DNA of 64,000 nucleotides from Diadema setosum (taxonomy: Eukaryota; Echinodermata; Echinoidea; Diadematoida; Diadematidae): positions 12,127,788 to 12,191,787 of the forward strand of contig NC_092701.1 in assembly GCF_964275005.1 (NCBI RefSeq). The letters run 5' to 3'. The position numbers and the translations under genes are program-made. Under the pieces are notes generated by a model. That model worked only from the letters and a program-made list of their open reading frames with translations. It did not search any database and was not told the origin of the DNA. This document shows, piece by piece, positions 1-12,131 of this stretch (positions are counted from its first letter, which is position 1; every line of letters begins with the position of its first letter).

Positions 1-248
1 TAAAACTTTAGTCTGAAAAGAAAGAGAAAATTTTCTCATATTAAAAAAAAAAAAAAAATGTCCACTTTCCAACCATGGTATACCTGACTGACTATTATTT
101 TGAATGTATTTAAGCTGGAATAACATTATATCTTTCATTTTTGTAGCAGGAAGACGACTTTACATGGTACACATACACACACACACACTATAGCTTCTGA
201 CCACACGAGCAAAGAGAATCAAGGATTATGGGACGAACACCGGACTAG

Positions 249-324
249 GGCTTTCAATAGCTCAGTCGGTAGAGCACCAGTCTAGTAAACGGGAGGTCTC
301 GGGTTCGAATCCCGATGAAAACCT
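249..324 (+). tRNA. tRNA-Thr(AGT)-like gene or tRNA pseudogene
   Basis: Internal promoter boxes are excellent: a D-arm/A box (TAGCTCAGTCGGTAGAGCA) and a B box (GGTTCGAATCC) in a 5-bp T stem. The anticodon loop reads CTAGTAA, which gives AGT (threonine) and matches the usual animal tRNA-Thr loop. The anticodon stem has one mismatch (CCAGT/ACGGG). The acceptor arms (GGCTTTC.., ..GAAAACC) pair with one mismatch, and an extra base sits between the acceptor and U8, so folding is not canonical. A T-rich stretch follows and could end Pol III transcription. It may be a decayed tRNA gene or the head of a tRNA-derived SINE; no A-rich SINE tail is obvious nearby. Confidence 0.55.
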
Positions 325-417
325 ATTTTCTTTGCTCAAAGTTTTCACTTTTTTTCATTTTGTTTCTGGTCAGTTTTCCCTTCCTTTGTTTAAATATATT
401 ATGTAATCATAACACGA

Positions 418-575
418 CCAATGGGAAATCGTGAGGTGATGTCACCATCGGCCCACTCATCCTCATCTACACATCTTTATCAACTGTTCAGCAGAAATCA
501 GCAAAGCTTCACAATTTCATAACTTTCCTGATTTTTCCCCATTATTTTTGGTCAAATCTTCACAGTGCTTGTCAT
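418..575. repeat. Dispersed repeat, first copy
   Basis: This stretch begins CAATGGGAAATCGTGAGGTG and matches 59580-59740 over most of its length (shared GTGAGGTGATG, a GTTC.GCAGAAAT.A.C block and a TCACAA.TTC block). A weaker relative lies near 18520-18600. No coding potential or terminal repeats are seen, so it is an unclassified dispersed family. Confidence 0.5.
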
Positions 576-599
576 ATTGTACTCGCACAATTTTCGCGA

Positions 600-1540
600 A
601 GAAAACAATTATGTATACGGGGCCGAAATACTGGAACGATCTCCCCCCAGAACTCATAGATTGTTTATCACTATCATCCTTCAAATGCAAATTAAGACAG
701 TACTTATTGAATAACTACATCAATTAAGCTCATTGAATTTTTTTTTCTATATTGTTCAGGACTATCCCGCTGTACTGTTCTGCATGGTTGTTGTCATGTT
801 AAATCAGACTTGAACCTAGCTGTTTGCGCTCTCTATTTCTGCCACAGCGTTCTTCCTTCTCTAACTAAAGACATTGGGGGCGCGGTAACAGCTGGTATTC
901 TCATTCTCACTGCACTGCAAATGGTTTTTTGGATGTTTTTTTTTTCTTGATTTGCAGGTGCATGTGTTCTCTTTTCAATACTTCCCCGTCTCTTCTGAAG
1001 ACACGAAATGTATAAGTTTCTAAAAATGTCTAAACCGTACCATATTGTCATTATACATTGACTCATATTGTTCTTATTGTCAGAATGACAACGGCTCATC
1101 CGCTTGCAGCATGTAGCTTATCCGACCCCCAAACCTGCATTAGAGAAGAATTTGTTATATCCCTGTATATTTCATTTTTTTGTGTGTGTGTATTTTCTTT
1201 TTTTCCCTCTATGTTTCGGTCATTTGTTGTATCCATGCTCCTCATCTCAATCTGTAGCTCGATTTTAACTGGGACCTTACGCTCCACAAGCTTGCTTTTA
1301 AGTAGGTTCGTTCATATTTCTTTAGCATTCATTCTCAGATTCCAACATTCATCGATCGACCACTATGTTTTATATGTTTGCAATATTCTATGTATGTCTC
1401 CCAGCTGGATATTATGTAGGCCCTATTTCATTTTGAAATATTATGCCTCCTAGCTGGATATCATGTATTATTTAATTTTGTTATATTATTTTTTTTTTCA
1501 TTGAGAAACATGAAAAATAAATTGAAATAGAAATTGAAAT
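600..1540 (+). mobile_element. 5'-truncated CR1/Jockey-type LINE 3' end
   Basis: Bases 611-727 encode the last 38 residues of a LINE ORF2 (TGPKYWNDLPPELIDC, then a Lys/Leu-rich tail and stop), a C-terminal signature shared with the LINE remnants near 15.8 and 46.2 kb. The 3' UTR follows. At 1272-1310 it holds the family stem-loop: arms GACCTTAC and GTAGGTTC around a CCACAAGCTTGCTTTTA loop. The copy ends near 1540 in an A-rich, short tandem tail (AAATTGAAATAGAAATTGAA). No larger ORF is present. Confidence 0.7.
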
Positions 1541-1729
1541 ATTATACTTTCTCTTTTCAGATTAGCTTTTATCTGACTCGGACTACACTTCCATAGACAA
1601 TGTGCAGTCTGAAAAGTACACTGCAAGTTGCTCTGAGATTATGTATACCTTGCAAACATTGCTCTTTTCATACATATCTGCGACAAACATTCCAATATGA
1701 TGTATCTGATGAATATTAAAACATTGCAA

Positions 1730-1835
1730 CGTTCCAAATCTCTCTGCAGTATTTCACGTGAAATAGATGTTACTTAATCATATTCTTTGATTACATGCTT
1801 TTCGAATGTTTATCCATGAGTCTGCATTTACAAAT
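1730..1835 (+). other. Possible 3' flank of an upstream sulfotransferase copy
   Basis: CTCTGCAGTA, CACGTGAAATA and ATGTTA words and the following 60 bases (CTTTGATT..TGCTTTTCGAAT..ATGAGTC) align with 17425-17525, which lies just past the end of gene 1. This is what a duplicated gene 3' end would leave, so another gene copy may lie left of the window. A dispersed repeat could also explain it. Confidence 0.4.
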
Positions 1836-1956
1836 AGATTTCCTTCAGAGATTAGAAAAAAATACCAGTCTTGTCATCTCGGAATGCACCTTAATGATAT
1901 TTTAAATAGAGGTTCTCAGCGAATATGACATATGTTTAATAAACAGATATAATTTA

Positions 1957-1960
<4 letters not shown>

Positions 1961-1994
<34 letters not shown>

Positions 1995-2036
1995 TACATA
2001 TATGTAATTACATTATGAGGGCATAATATGCAGATG

Positions 2037-2107
<71 letters not shown>
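1961..2107. repeat. (TA)n microsatellites
   Basis: Two TA runs (1961-1991 and 2038-2107) are separated by a short unique stretch. ORFs across them are low-complexity artefacts. Confidence 0.95.
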
Positions 2108-2109
<2 letters not shown>

Positions 2110-2840
2110 TAAATCATATTCTTTTTTATTTCGTCTTCACTGAGTGTACACATCCCCTTGACAGAATTCTGTATAAAATATTCTGTGAGAGATTTATAAG
2201 ACATAAGTGATTTGCATTACCCGGATTCGGGTTCAGCATCCTCGAAATAGGGTAAAACCAATAAAAATGGGAGTTTCAGCCTCTGGCACCCAGACTATCA
2301 GCTCTACAAACACAACGCAAACACAATGTCATGACTGCCCGTGCAGTATATCAGTGTGCACGGAATAAACATGCAACTGAATCAAAACGCGTGGGAAATT
2401 TGGAAGGCAGGCAACCGTGTCACGGCATGGATAAATCCGTGCACATTGAGGCATCGGTGTGCTCTGAAGAAAGGAGGGTAAGTACGATGTTTGTGGTCTT
2501 TGTGTGCTGCAAAATGTCTTGTTTATTCCAGCTCTTAAAATGATGCCGTTATCTCGCGTACTAAAATTTACTGTTATGTTTTCTTTGCCATTATTTCTCA
2601 TGTGATTTCTGATCGTGCTGGTTCATGCATGAGATACGGCATGCACTAGTCAGTATGTCCGCGACGATTCCATAGGCAACTAGTAGTAAGCTAGGTCAGA
2701 AACTGACGGTTCATGCAAAAAGTCGGCTGTTAAGTATGAAACATTGAGGTGGTGTTGAATATCAGCTGCTCACTTGTGGTGTTCTATTAACATCTTCTTG
2801 TCACTTATTTGATTATATAACTGTTTTTGATAGGTAATTA

Positions 2841-3000
2841 CAGGGGCGGATCCAGGGAGGACCGCAACCGGCGCACGCCCCCCCTTTATTTTTTGTTGAA
2901 ACAAAAGAAATAAAAAAAAATGGGGGAGGGGTGCGTGCGCCCCCCCCCTTTAATTTTGTAAACACGCCCCCTCTTTACGGAATTCCTGGATCCGCCCCTG
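2841..3000. mobile_element. 160-bp MITE with CAGGGGCGGATCCAGG ends
   Basis: The terminal inverted repeats read CAGGGGCGGATCCAGGGA on the left and, on the opposite strand at the right, CAGGGGCGGATCCAGGAA. The element is flanked directly by AATTA on both sides (2836-2840 and 3001-3005), a 5-bp target duplication. The interior is C/G-rich and A-rich with no coding capacity. Ends of this type occur in many animal DNA-transposon families; I do not assign a superfamily. Confidence 0.85.
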
Positions 3001-3005
3001 AATTA

Positions 3006-4200
3006 GTTCCTGTTCTTCTCTTGTTGATTTTGAACTTCAACGAGACTATCAATAAGTTTCCGACAAAGTGCTTATTTTATTATTATTATTATTTTTTTTT
3101 TTTTGGGGGGGGGGGGGACAACGTTGTGAACACATTTAGGCCTACACCACTATAACACCAGTTCGTGTGGTCCCCTATTCACACTGGGCGGGGGTTTTAC
3201 CATTGGAATTAATACCAGCAGTGTCATGTCAGCATCATGTAGTGTTATTATTGAAATAACACCAGTAGCGCAGTGTCAAAAATATCACCAGCTATACAGT
3301 GTCACCACGAAGTGCCATCATGCAGGGGAACGCTTTTCAACACCATCACAACATACTTCTACACCTGTCGGTGTGGCCCATGTATTGACATTGATTTGTG
3401 TTTAGCACCGATCTTTTCCAGTGTAGAAACACATGCACTTGAAAGGGAAGGCAGTTCTGCTCGAGAGTGGTATAATGCACCGTTACTGCAAACTGCTCTG
3501 TGTGTTTAGTCAATATTGTATTGCTGTTTCCTTTTCAAGCCGGATCTCTTTATTCGTTCGCAGTCGAGTGTGAGATCTGGCTGTGATCAACGGCGTAAAT
3601 CCGTACTGAGGAGTGGGGGGGATGGTCACCATCACCACGATTACAAGCCCATAACCGGACCGGCGCAGCCTTGGTTGTTTAGGGGGGGGGGGGGGAGGGG
3701 GGGGGGGAGAAGAAGCTTGGTGCCCCCCCCCCCCCCAACGCACACTTTACAGGGATCGGATGTCCCACTCTTTTGCATGAAATATAAAGTGAGAGGAAAG
3801 TGGCAGCAAAAATATGAAGACTTTTTGTTCTTGTTGTTGCTTTTTTTTTTGCTTGTCAGATGACTTGCGGCGGAAAATCAGACCTTAAAAGTATGAAGAC
3901 ATTTTTTGTTTTTGAAATATCTGTGAGAGAGAGAGCGGAGCGACCGGGTTAACGGGGGGAGGGTGTGTATGGGGGGGGGTGTCCCTCTCCCACACGAGGA
4001 AGATTTTGCATTTTCAGACCTGAAATTCAGCGATCTGGTGCACACTTTTGGTGAAATTTTTGTTTGTTTTTTTCTTTAAAAAACCAATAGAAAATGAAAT
4101 ATTCACAATATATTATTGAATGACTAAATCGTGGTATTTCAGCTCTTGCTCCGCCTGTGCGACATCACTGCGAAGGCCTACTAAATAGTGGGGCCTATCA
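3006..4200. other. Non-coding G/C-homopolymer region leading into the satellite
   Basis: Contains long G and C runs (3105-3118, 3681-3707, 3723-3736), short unique stretches and, from about 3900, diverged versions of the satellite unit (GAGAGCGGAGCGACCGGG). No exon, ORF with coding character or terminal repeat is seen. Confidence 0.6.
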
Positions 4201-6790
4201 CCGGCGTAGACATGATTGGGGAGCGGTTATGAGATCGTGAGGGAGCGAAGCAAGCGAGGGGGGGGGGGGAGGGTATGGTAGGGGGGTTTCTCCCTCCCAC
4301 GGTGAAATCTTTTTACATTGAAAATTTTGACATTTTACAGTCCAAAAACTGCCGTTTGTAGCTATATTCTTCGCTTTGGAAATTAAGGGGTGGGAGGCAC
4401 ACCGTGCGCAACTGCTGTCAATCACTGGCAGCAACATCAGGAGAATGGCATAGCGATTAAATGCGAGCGAGCGGAGCGAGCGAGCTTGAAAATTTTGACA
4501 TAGGCCCTAATGCTTTTACATGCTAAAAACTGCCGTTTGTAGCTATACTTCTTCGCTTAATTGGAAATCAAGGGGGGCCGCACCGGGCGCAACTGTTGTC
4601 AATCACTGGCAGCAACATCAGGAGAATGGTATAGCGATTAAATGCGAGCGAGCGAAGCGAGTGAGCTTGAAAATTTTGACATTTTACAGTCCAAAAACTG
4701 CCCTTTGTGGCTGTATTTTTTTGCTTTGGAAATTAAGGGGGGCGCACCGGGTGTAACTGCTGGCAATTACTGGCAGCAACATCAGGAGAATGGCATAATG
4801 CGAGCGAGTGAAGCGAGCGAGCTTGAAAATTTTGACATTTTACAGTCCCAAAACTGCCGCTTTTGGCTGTATTTCTTCGCTTTGGAAATTAAGGGGGGCG
4901 CACCGGGCGCAACTACTGGCAGTTAATGGCAGCAACATCAGGGGAATGGCATAACGATTGAATACGAGCGAGCGAAGCGAGTGAGCTTGAAAATTTTGAC
5001 ATTTTACAGTCCCCATGCTGTCGTTTGTGGCTGTATTTTTTCGCTTTGGAAATCAAGGGGGGGGGGGGGGAACACACCGGGCGCAACTGCTGGCAATTAC
5101 TGGCAGCATGCAACATCAGGAGAATGGCATAACGATTGAATGCGAGCGAGCGAAGCGAGTGAGCTTGAAAATTTTGATATTTTACAGTCCAAAAGACTGT
5201 CCTTTGTGGCTGTATTTTTTTCGCTTTGGAAATTAAGGGGGGCGCACCGGGCAAAAATTGCCGGCAGTTACTGGCAGCAACATCAGGAGAATGGCATAAT
5301 GATTAAATGCGAGCGAGCGAAGCGAGTGAGCTTGAAAATTTTGACATTTCACAGTCCCCCAAACTGTCGTTTGTGGCTGTATTTTTTCGCTTTGGAAATT
5401 AAGGAGGCGCACCAGGCGAAAACTACTGGCAATTACTAGCAGCAACATCAGGAGAATGGCATAATGATTAAATGCGAGCGAGCGAAGCGAGCGAGCTTCA
5501 AAATTTTGACATTTTACAGTCCCCAAACTGCCGTTTGTAGCTATATTTTTCGCTTTGGAAATTAAGGGGGGCGCATCGGGCAAAAATTGCCGGCAGTTAC
5601 TGGCAGCAACATCAGGAGAATGGCATAATGATTAAATGCGAGCGAGCGAAGCGAGTGAGCTTGAAAATTTTGACATTTCACAGTCCCCCAAACTGTCGTT
5701 TGTGGCTGTATTTTTTCGCTTTGGAAATTAAGGAGGCGCACCAGGCGAAAACTACTGGCAATTACTAGCAGCAACATCAGGAGAATGGCATAATGATTAA
5801 ATGCGAGCGAGCGAAGCGAGCGAGCTTCAAAATTTTGACATTCTACAGTCCAAAAACTGCCGTTTGTAGCTATATTTTTCGCTTTGGAAATTAAGGGTGA
5901 GCTTGAAAATTTTGACATTTTACAGTCCCCATACTGTCGTTTGTGGCTGTATTTTTTCGCTTTGGAATTTAATCAAGGGGGGGGGGAACACACCGGGCGC
6001 AACTGCTGGCAATTACTGGCAGCATGCAACATCAGGAGAATGGCATAACGATTAAATGCGAGCGAGCGAAGCGAGTGAGCTTGAAAATTTTGATATTTTA
6101 CAGTCCCAAAGACTGTCCTTTGTGGCTGTATTTTTTCGCTTTGGAAATTAAGGGGGGCGCACCGGGCAAAAATTGCCGGCAGTTACTGGCAGCAACATCA
6201 GGAGAATGGCATAATGATTAAATGCGAGCGAGCGAAGCGAGCGAGCTTGAAAATTTTGACATTTTACAGTCCCCCAAACTGTCGTTTGTGGCTGTATTTT
6301 TTCGCTTTGGAAATTAAGGAGGCGCACCAGGCGAAAACTACTGGCAATTACTAGCAGCAACATCAGGAGAATGGCATAATGATTAAATGCGAGCGAGCGA
6401 AGCGAGCGAGCTTGAAAATTTTGACATTTTACAGTCCCCCAAACTGTCGTTTGTAGCTATATTTTTCGCTTTGGAAATTAAGGAGGCGCACCAGGCGAAA
6501 ACTACTGGCAATTACTAGCAGCAACATCAGGAGAATGGCATAATGATTAAATGCGAGCGAGCGAAGCGAGCGAGCTTCAAAATTTTGACATTCTACAGTC
6601 CAAAAACTGCCGTTTGTAGCTATATTTTTCGCTTTGGAAATTAAGGGGCCGGGGCGCACCGGGCGCAACTGCTGCCATTCACTGGCAGCAGCATCAGGAG
6701 AATGGCATAGCGATTAGATGCGAGCGAGCTTTAAAATTTTGACATTTTACACTCCAAACACTGCCGTTTGTAGCTATATTTTTCGCTTTT
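4200..6790. repeat. Satellite of about 14 units, period near 165 bp, with a dimeric higher-order unit
   Basis: The phrase CATCAGGAGAATGGCATA starts near 4434, 4615, 4779, 4935, 5112, 5279, 5447, 5606, 5777, 6030, 6199, 6362, 6527 and 6693. Spacing is mostly 156-181 bp, with one interval of about 253 bp. Each unit has a near-palindromic GCGAGCGAGCGAAGCGAG core, an ACAGTCC..CTGCCGTTTG block, a CGCTTTGGAAATTAAGG block and a short G run. Bases 5233-5562 and 5562-5900 are almost identical, so a dimer of about 330 bp has been amplified recently. Diverged relatives occur at 3900-4260 and 7440-7480. The 70-120 residue ORFs here are the same unit translated repeatedly and are not genes. Confidence 0.92.
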
Positions 6791-8573
6791 GTTTGTCCCA
6801 CTTTTATGGGGGAACCATCCCCCTCCCCCATCGACGCCTCTGCATATGAGGGTGCTTTTGTTAAGTGAAAGATCTGCTGCACACTCTTTGATAAATTAGG
6901 GAAATATACGTCAATCTCAAAAGTGTACAAAGTCTATCGAAAGGGATCCTGTATAGCGGAGCTTTTGCATGTTTATGATTGCAATACAATTGTACAACGA
7001 TCTGGTGCGTAGTTCTGGCGATATTTGGACAATTTTCCATTAAGAAAGTTCGAGATTTGTCCTCATCTCGGGAATTGCTTGGGGGATAAATGATTTGTCT
7101 GCCTAAACACTTCCGTAGGGGCGGGGCAAATGCCCTTTGCCCCCCCCCCCCCCCCCCCCGAGATAGATTCGACGCCCCTGATCTTCCCTGGGTATGCTCA
7201 TAGATGTATCCTGACTGAGTCACCAGTCATTGTCGTTTCTCAGGAATGATTCAGGAAATGGAGGGAGTTCAATTATGGTGATATAGTTTTTGTTATTGTT
7301 TGTTTGTTTGTTTGTTTGTTTTCGTACATTATCTTGCAGATGGTCCCCAGTTACTCGCGTCATAGCATGTTTACATAATAAGGCCTATACTATTTGACGT
7401 TGTCAACGTCTGAGCCATACCTTACAGTGTATGTCGATGTTACTTTCTTCGCGAGCGAGCGAAGTGAGCGAGCGCTTGAGAAAATTATGTATACATTTTC
7501 CTACAAGATAGAATACTGTTCAGCTCTGTTACCTGTCTGAAGGCCGGCGTACAAACGTCATGCAATATGCCAAAATTGATACAATCACATTTCTGCTTCC
7601 TCCATTTTTTTGTTCAAAATTCAGGGGGGGATGATTGTACAGGCCATCCCCCCCTCCTCCATTTCAGGGGGGGATATATCCCCCCCATCCCCCCGGGATT
7701 TACGCCCATGGCTGTGATGGACTGAACGTTTCAATCCCGAATGATACTACAAAACTGAAATGATGCTGATCTGTTACTAGAGCGTCGCTATCAAAAATCC
7801 TGCAATATTGACACTCTAAGCAGGCAAAAGAACAAGGTCAGCTGAATTGGTATAGGAACCGGACACATAAGGCTTGAAGCGACAACACCATTTTAGTTGT
7901 TACAAAAGGATAAAGATTTACCAATATTCATAATAGCATTCTAAAATAGGTGATAGATGACACCGCCCATTGCAGAAAGTCTGGTACGCCTCGGTCACAC
8001 CTTTGTGTATAGCATATCGCTGCGTATTGCTGTACTTTGCGGCATATACATATAATGGTATAATCTACAGCGTAGCCATTACAAAGGGACAAAGGTTGAG
8101 CCATAGCATTCTGAAGAGGGTGATATAGACCTCCCATTGCATATAGTCTGTTGCGAGAATGATTCTAGCATCATTAAGTCGTTACTCCCCAACAAAAATC
8201 ATATATGATTATTTTGTGTGCATACGTTATATTTCTTTGAAAAAAAGACGGAACAATAGAGACAGAAGCACACGTACTTACAATCATACATTATCCTGAA
8301 CGTCGATTAACTGTATACAACATGTCGTAGAGACTGAAAGTTGTACGATTATCTATGGCATTTGCTATTAAGAGCAAGATAGGATCTCTTCAATAAAGGT
8401 AACAAAAACAACGACAACAACAAAAACAAAACAAAAACTGGTGTCCTCTTGAGGTAAGAAAATGGTTGCAAATATTATCGTCTAAAGCTGAGCATAGCAT
8501 GTTGGATGTACTTCAATGCCCGTTGCATCTCATTTCCTCATCTAAACTCATACAGGACTGACGGACCAACAAA
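6790..8573. other. Intergenic region upstream of gene 1
   Basis: Holds C/G homopolymers (7141-7159, and clusters at 7620-7700), a (GTTT)n run near 7300-7320 and a two-copy local repeat (about 7930-8000 and 8105-8165, both with CATAGCATTCT.AA..GGTGATA). No exon is recognisable. The promoter of gene 1 should lie in the right part, but no clear TATA box can be chosen. Confidence 0.5.
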
Positions 8574-11500
8574 ATGGCGGCAAACGAACCTGCATATGTA
8601 AATCAGATCCACATGTACAAGGGCATTATGTATCCCAATGCCGTCTTGGACTCCAGTATCGACGCGATGCAGACGTTCGAAGTTCGTCCGAACGACGTGT
8701 GGGTCTGCACCTATCCTAAATCAGGTACACGTTCATCTATCACTCTGATCTTTATCATAACCTACAGTGTAGGAGTGATTTTGTGATGATGATGATGATG
8801 ATGATGATGGTGATGTGTACTAAAGTGTAATCATGGTTTAGATGATACTTAGGATGTTGACTTTTTTCTCCCTTTTTTTCTTTACTCGGGGAACTTGCTA
8901 ATTGTACAAGCTTCGCTTCTTATGCAAGTTCCCTCCATATTCGTTACTAAAGCTAGGTTCAACTCAGTGATTTCATGCAGATCAAATTATTTGTATATTA
9001 CGAAGGTTCATATGTGCTTGTAGTTGCAGGTGTGTATGTACTATACTTTTGCTATACTATTGTTTGCATTTGCTTTATGACACTCCCACCTTCTTGTACA
9101 AATTGTTAATCCTACGTAGCAATAAATTTGTATTATTTGGATATGGAAATAAATGAAATGAAATGAAAGTGACGATAACAATATCATATTCTCCCATTCC
9201 TGTTGTCACACTATAAAAGATCGAGGTAATAACTTGTGTCTCTGTTTTGCTACAATATTGTGAAATGTTGTTTGTTTCATTAACTGTAAAGTACTATACT
9301 TCTCTATACCACACAGTTATAGGACCGCCATTCACATACAAATGCCTACATGCATGAAACGCACTTCCTCAATCTGCACTCTGACATTACAGGCCTATAC
9401 TGCACCTACTAAAGTGATATGCTGCAATGTGAAGAATCGATTGTTACCAGACCTGTTTAAGGATGATGTAATTTTCCAGATACTGTCAGGATTGTGATGT
9501 TGTTGTTTTTTTATATTTCGCAAACAAAAGCATTTCGTGGTTTGCCCCAATTGTTCGCTTCAAAACAATTCACGTTTGACTACACCAGAAGTTCTATTTT
9601 TACGCAGTTGTGCTGTGAGGCTAAAAGGTCGAGACTTACAGGCATAATTTACCATTGGCAGATGAAACAGAAACCCAGCAATAGTGCTTCAAAATAGTTC
9701 TAAAATGTGAGTTAGGGATAGACAATGTAAAAGTTGAACCAGTATAATCAATGTTAAGTATCTTTAAATATACAACATGTGAACAATAACTATAATAACA
9801 AATGTTAATGTTTCTGGACTAAACTGTCTACAGTTATGGTTTAATGAGAAAAATAGTGTTATCTCCTTATGATTTAGGCTTTATTGCAAAAAAAAAAAAA
9901 TATGGTAGGATGTTTTGTGATACAACTGACCTAGACATATGATTTAAAAGCGATATCTTGAACATTTTTTTTTTTTTATATATATCACTGCTCCCAAAGT
10001 TAAACAGGACCTTTAAAAAAAAGAAAACCAGTGGAGCCGAGCGGATATTTCCCTCAACGTCCGGCTCAAGGCTAACCTCTTCTCTGGTGCTCTTGTGACC
10101 AAACACCTTCCTTCAAAATACTCAGTATTAATACTATCTTATCCATTTAGATGTCATCAATATCTTCGTAAATTACATGTTCATGCGCATATTTTTTTTT
10201 TATAAACTCAAAGCCTATACACACTTCTGCACAAAACAAATTTGACGGCATGATTTATAGAGTATAAAGTAGATATACCTCATGAATCCTCTTAGTAGGG
10301 CAGATATTATGTAACAAAATTTGGCCGAGATGCTCACATCCGACGGAAAGTATGAAATTTTGCGTATAGGGGTATTATGGGGTGCTGATTTCAAATATTG
10401 CCGGATCCAAGAGATCTGACCACGGGGTCGGCCGCCATTTTGAATTCCAATATGGCCGCCATCACAAAACAAATTTAAAGATCCCTATCTTCAGTTCTGA
10501 ATGACCTGTGGCACCAGAATTTGGCACACATGAGCGTTTTGACATATTGAATTTGATGACAGATTGATTTGAAGTGTCTGACAAACATCGAATGGCCGCC
10601 ATTTTGAATTCCAATATGGCCGCCTCGACGAAATATTCAAAATCCCTATCTCGATTTCTAAGTGGTGAGTGACGCTGAAATTAGGTGTAAACAAGTATTT
10701 AAACATACTGAGTTAAAATATTAACTAATGTGATGTGTCTGACAAACGCAATGCCTGCTATTTTGAATTCCAATGTGGCTACGAAGACAAACATCACGAC
10801 TAATATTCACGGGCATGTCAAAAAGTGCAGCAAAAAGGAAGCATAATGCGCCTTTCACTGACGTCACAATGTAAATACAGCAGTGCGCACTCAATCAGTT
10901 ACAAACGCGCGCTCAATCAGGTAGCCTAATTTACAAACCCGAGATAGAGATTTTCAACACTCCAACATGACAACTTTGTATAAAAATTCATATTCACTGC
11001 CGTGCAGCTTGTCAGACATATAAAATAAATCTGTTTATTGCAGTCATCATATCACCATGCTTTTATGCATGAAATGCCAATGGCTTATGCCATTCAGAAC
11101 TGAAGATAGGGATCATTGACGGCGGCCATATTGGAATTCAAAATGGCGGCCGACCCCGTGGCCAGATCTCTTGGATCCTGCAATTTTTGAAATCAGTGCC
11201 CCAAAATACCCCTATATGCAAAATTTCATACTTTCCGCCGGATGTGAGCATCTTTTTCACATAATAAATAATCTGCCCCACTATCTCATATGATTGGTTA
11301 AAAGGTGAGTCATGAAAATAACTGTGCCCCATTGTTGATCAAAATGACGTCATGATTTACTGTGCCCGGGGCACAGTTGATCGACTGTGCCCTGTAAATA
11401 CGTTTGGAGACAGACGGTCGCAACCCCGTGCACATAGATCACTATGTACGCACCAATGATACGACCGCCGCGCTGTCAATCAGCGTTGATTACGAATGCT

Positions 11501-12099
11501 ACGGTATCTACTAGTACACCATGTATATTTCGGAATCTATATTTTCGGTATATAAAACAAATAATGACAGCTTGATATTCGGGGCACAGTTAAAATTATG
11601 TAGCCCCTCGGTGATGTGAAAACCATAACTATGCTCTCAGCTTCGCTTCGGGCATAGCTATGGTTTTCACATCACCTTGGGCCCATAATTCTAACTGTGC
11701 CACTCATAGCAGTCATTATTAATTTTGTATATTATGACTTGAGTGAATTTGACACGTGTCGCATTCCCTCGACGAACTTTCCTTCATGTCATAACCCTAC
11801 ATAAGTGTAATATTTCAGTGATGCAGTGAGCGTAGACTGGATATAAAAGAAGTTGGTATAATCATGATTAGAATATCCTCGAATTTACAACATAATTATT
11901 TTCGTAGTCCAAGGTCGACATACAGAAGTCATCACACACGACATTGTTTCCGGTCACCGCAATACGAGGCTATAAACTATAGGCAGCAGCATCTCATTAA
12001 TAACATTGGTATGGTATGCGGAAGTTCACGAACATGTTTTTCTTTCAGTTCTTGCAAGAAAGTCTGTCTTCTTGATTTAATACCTTACAGACACCCACT

Positions 12100-12131
<32 letters not shown>

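Noticed and set aside
2028-2210. Ile/Tyr-rich ORFs over TA repeats here and at 20871-21202, 28476-28740 and 50173-50614
   Set aside because: Low-complexity translations of TA microsatellites.
4434-6710. Regularly spaced repeats resembling a CRISPR array
   Set aside because: The units are about 165 bp and similar throughout, without short repeats and unique spacers, and the DNA is eukaryotic.
4198-6930. Many 60-120 residue ORFs on both strands sharing ISKAKNIATNGS or SEASELENFDILQS words
   Set aside because: They are frames of the 165-bp satellite unit; no start context, splice structure or independent conservation supports genes.
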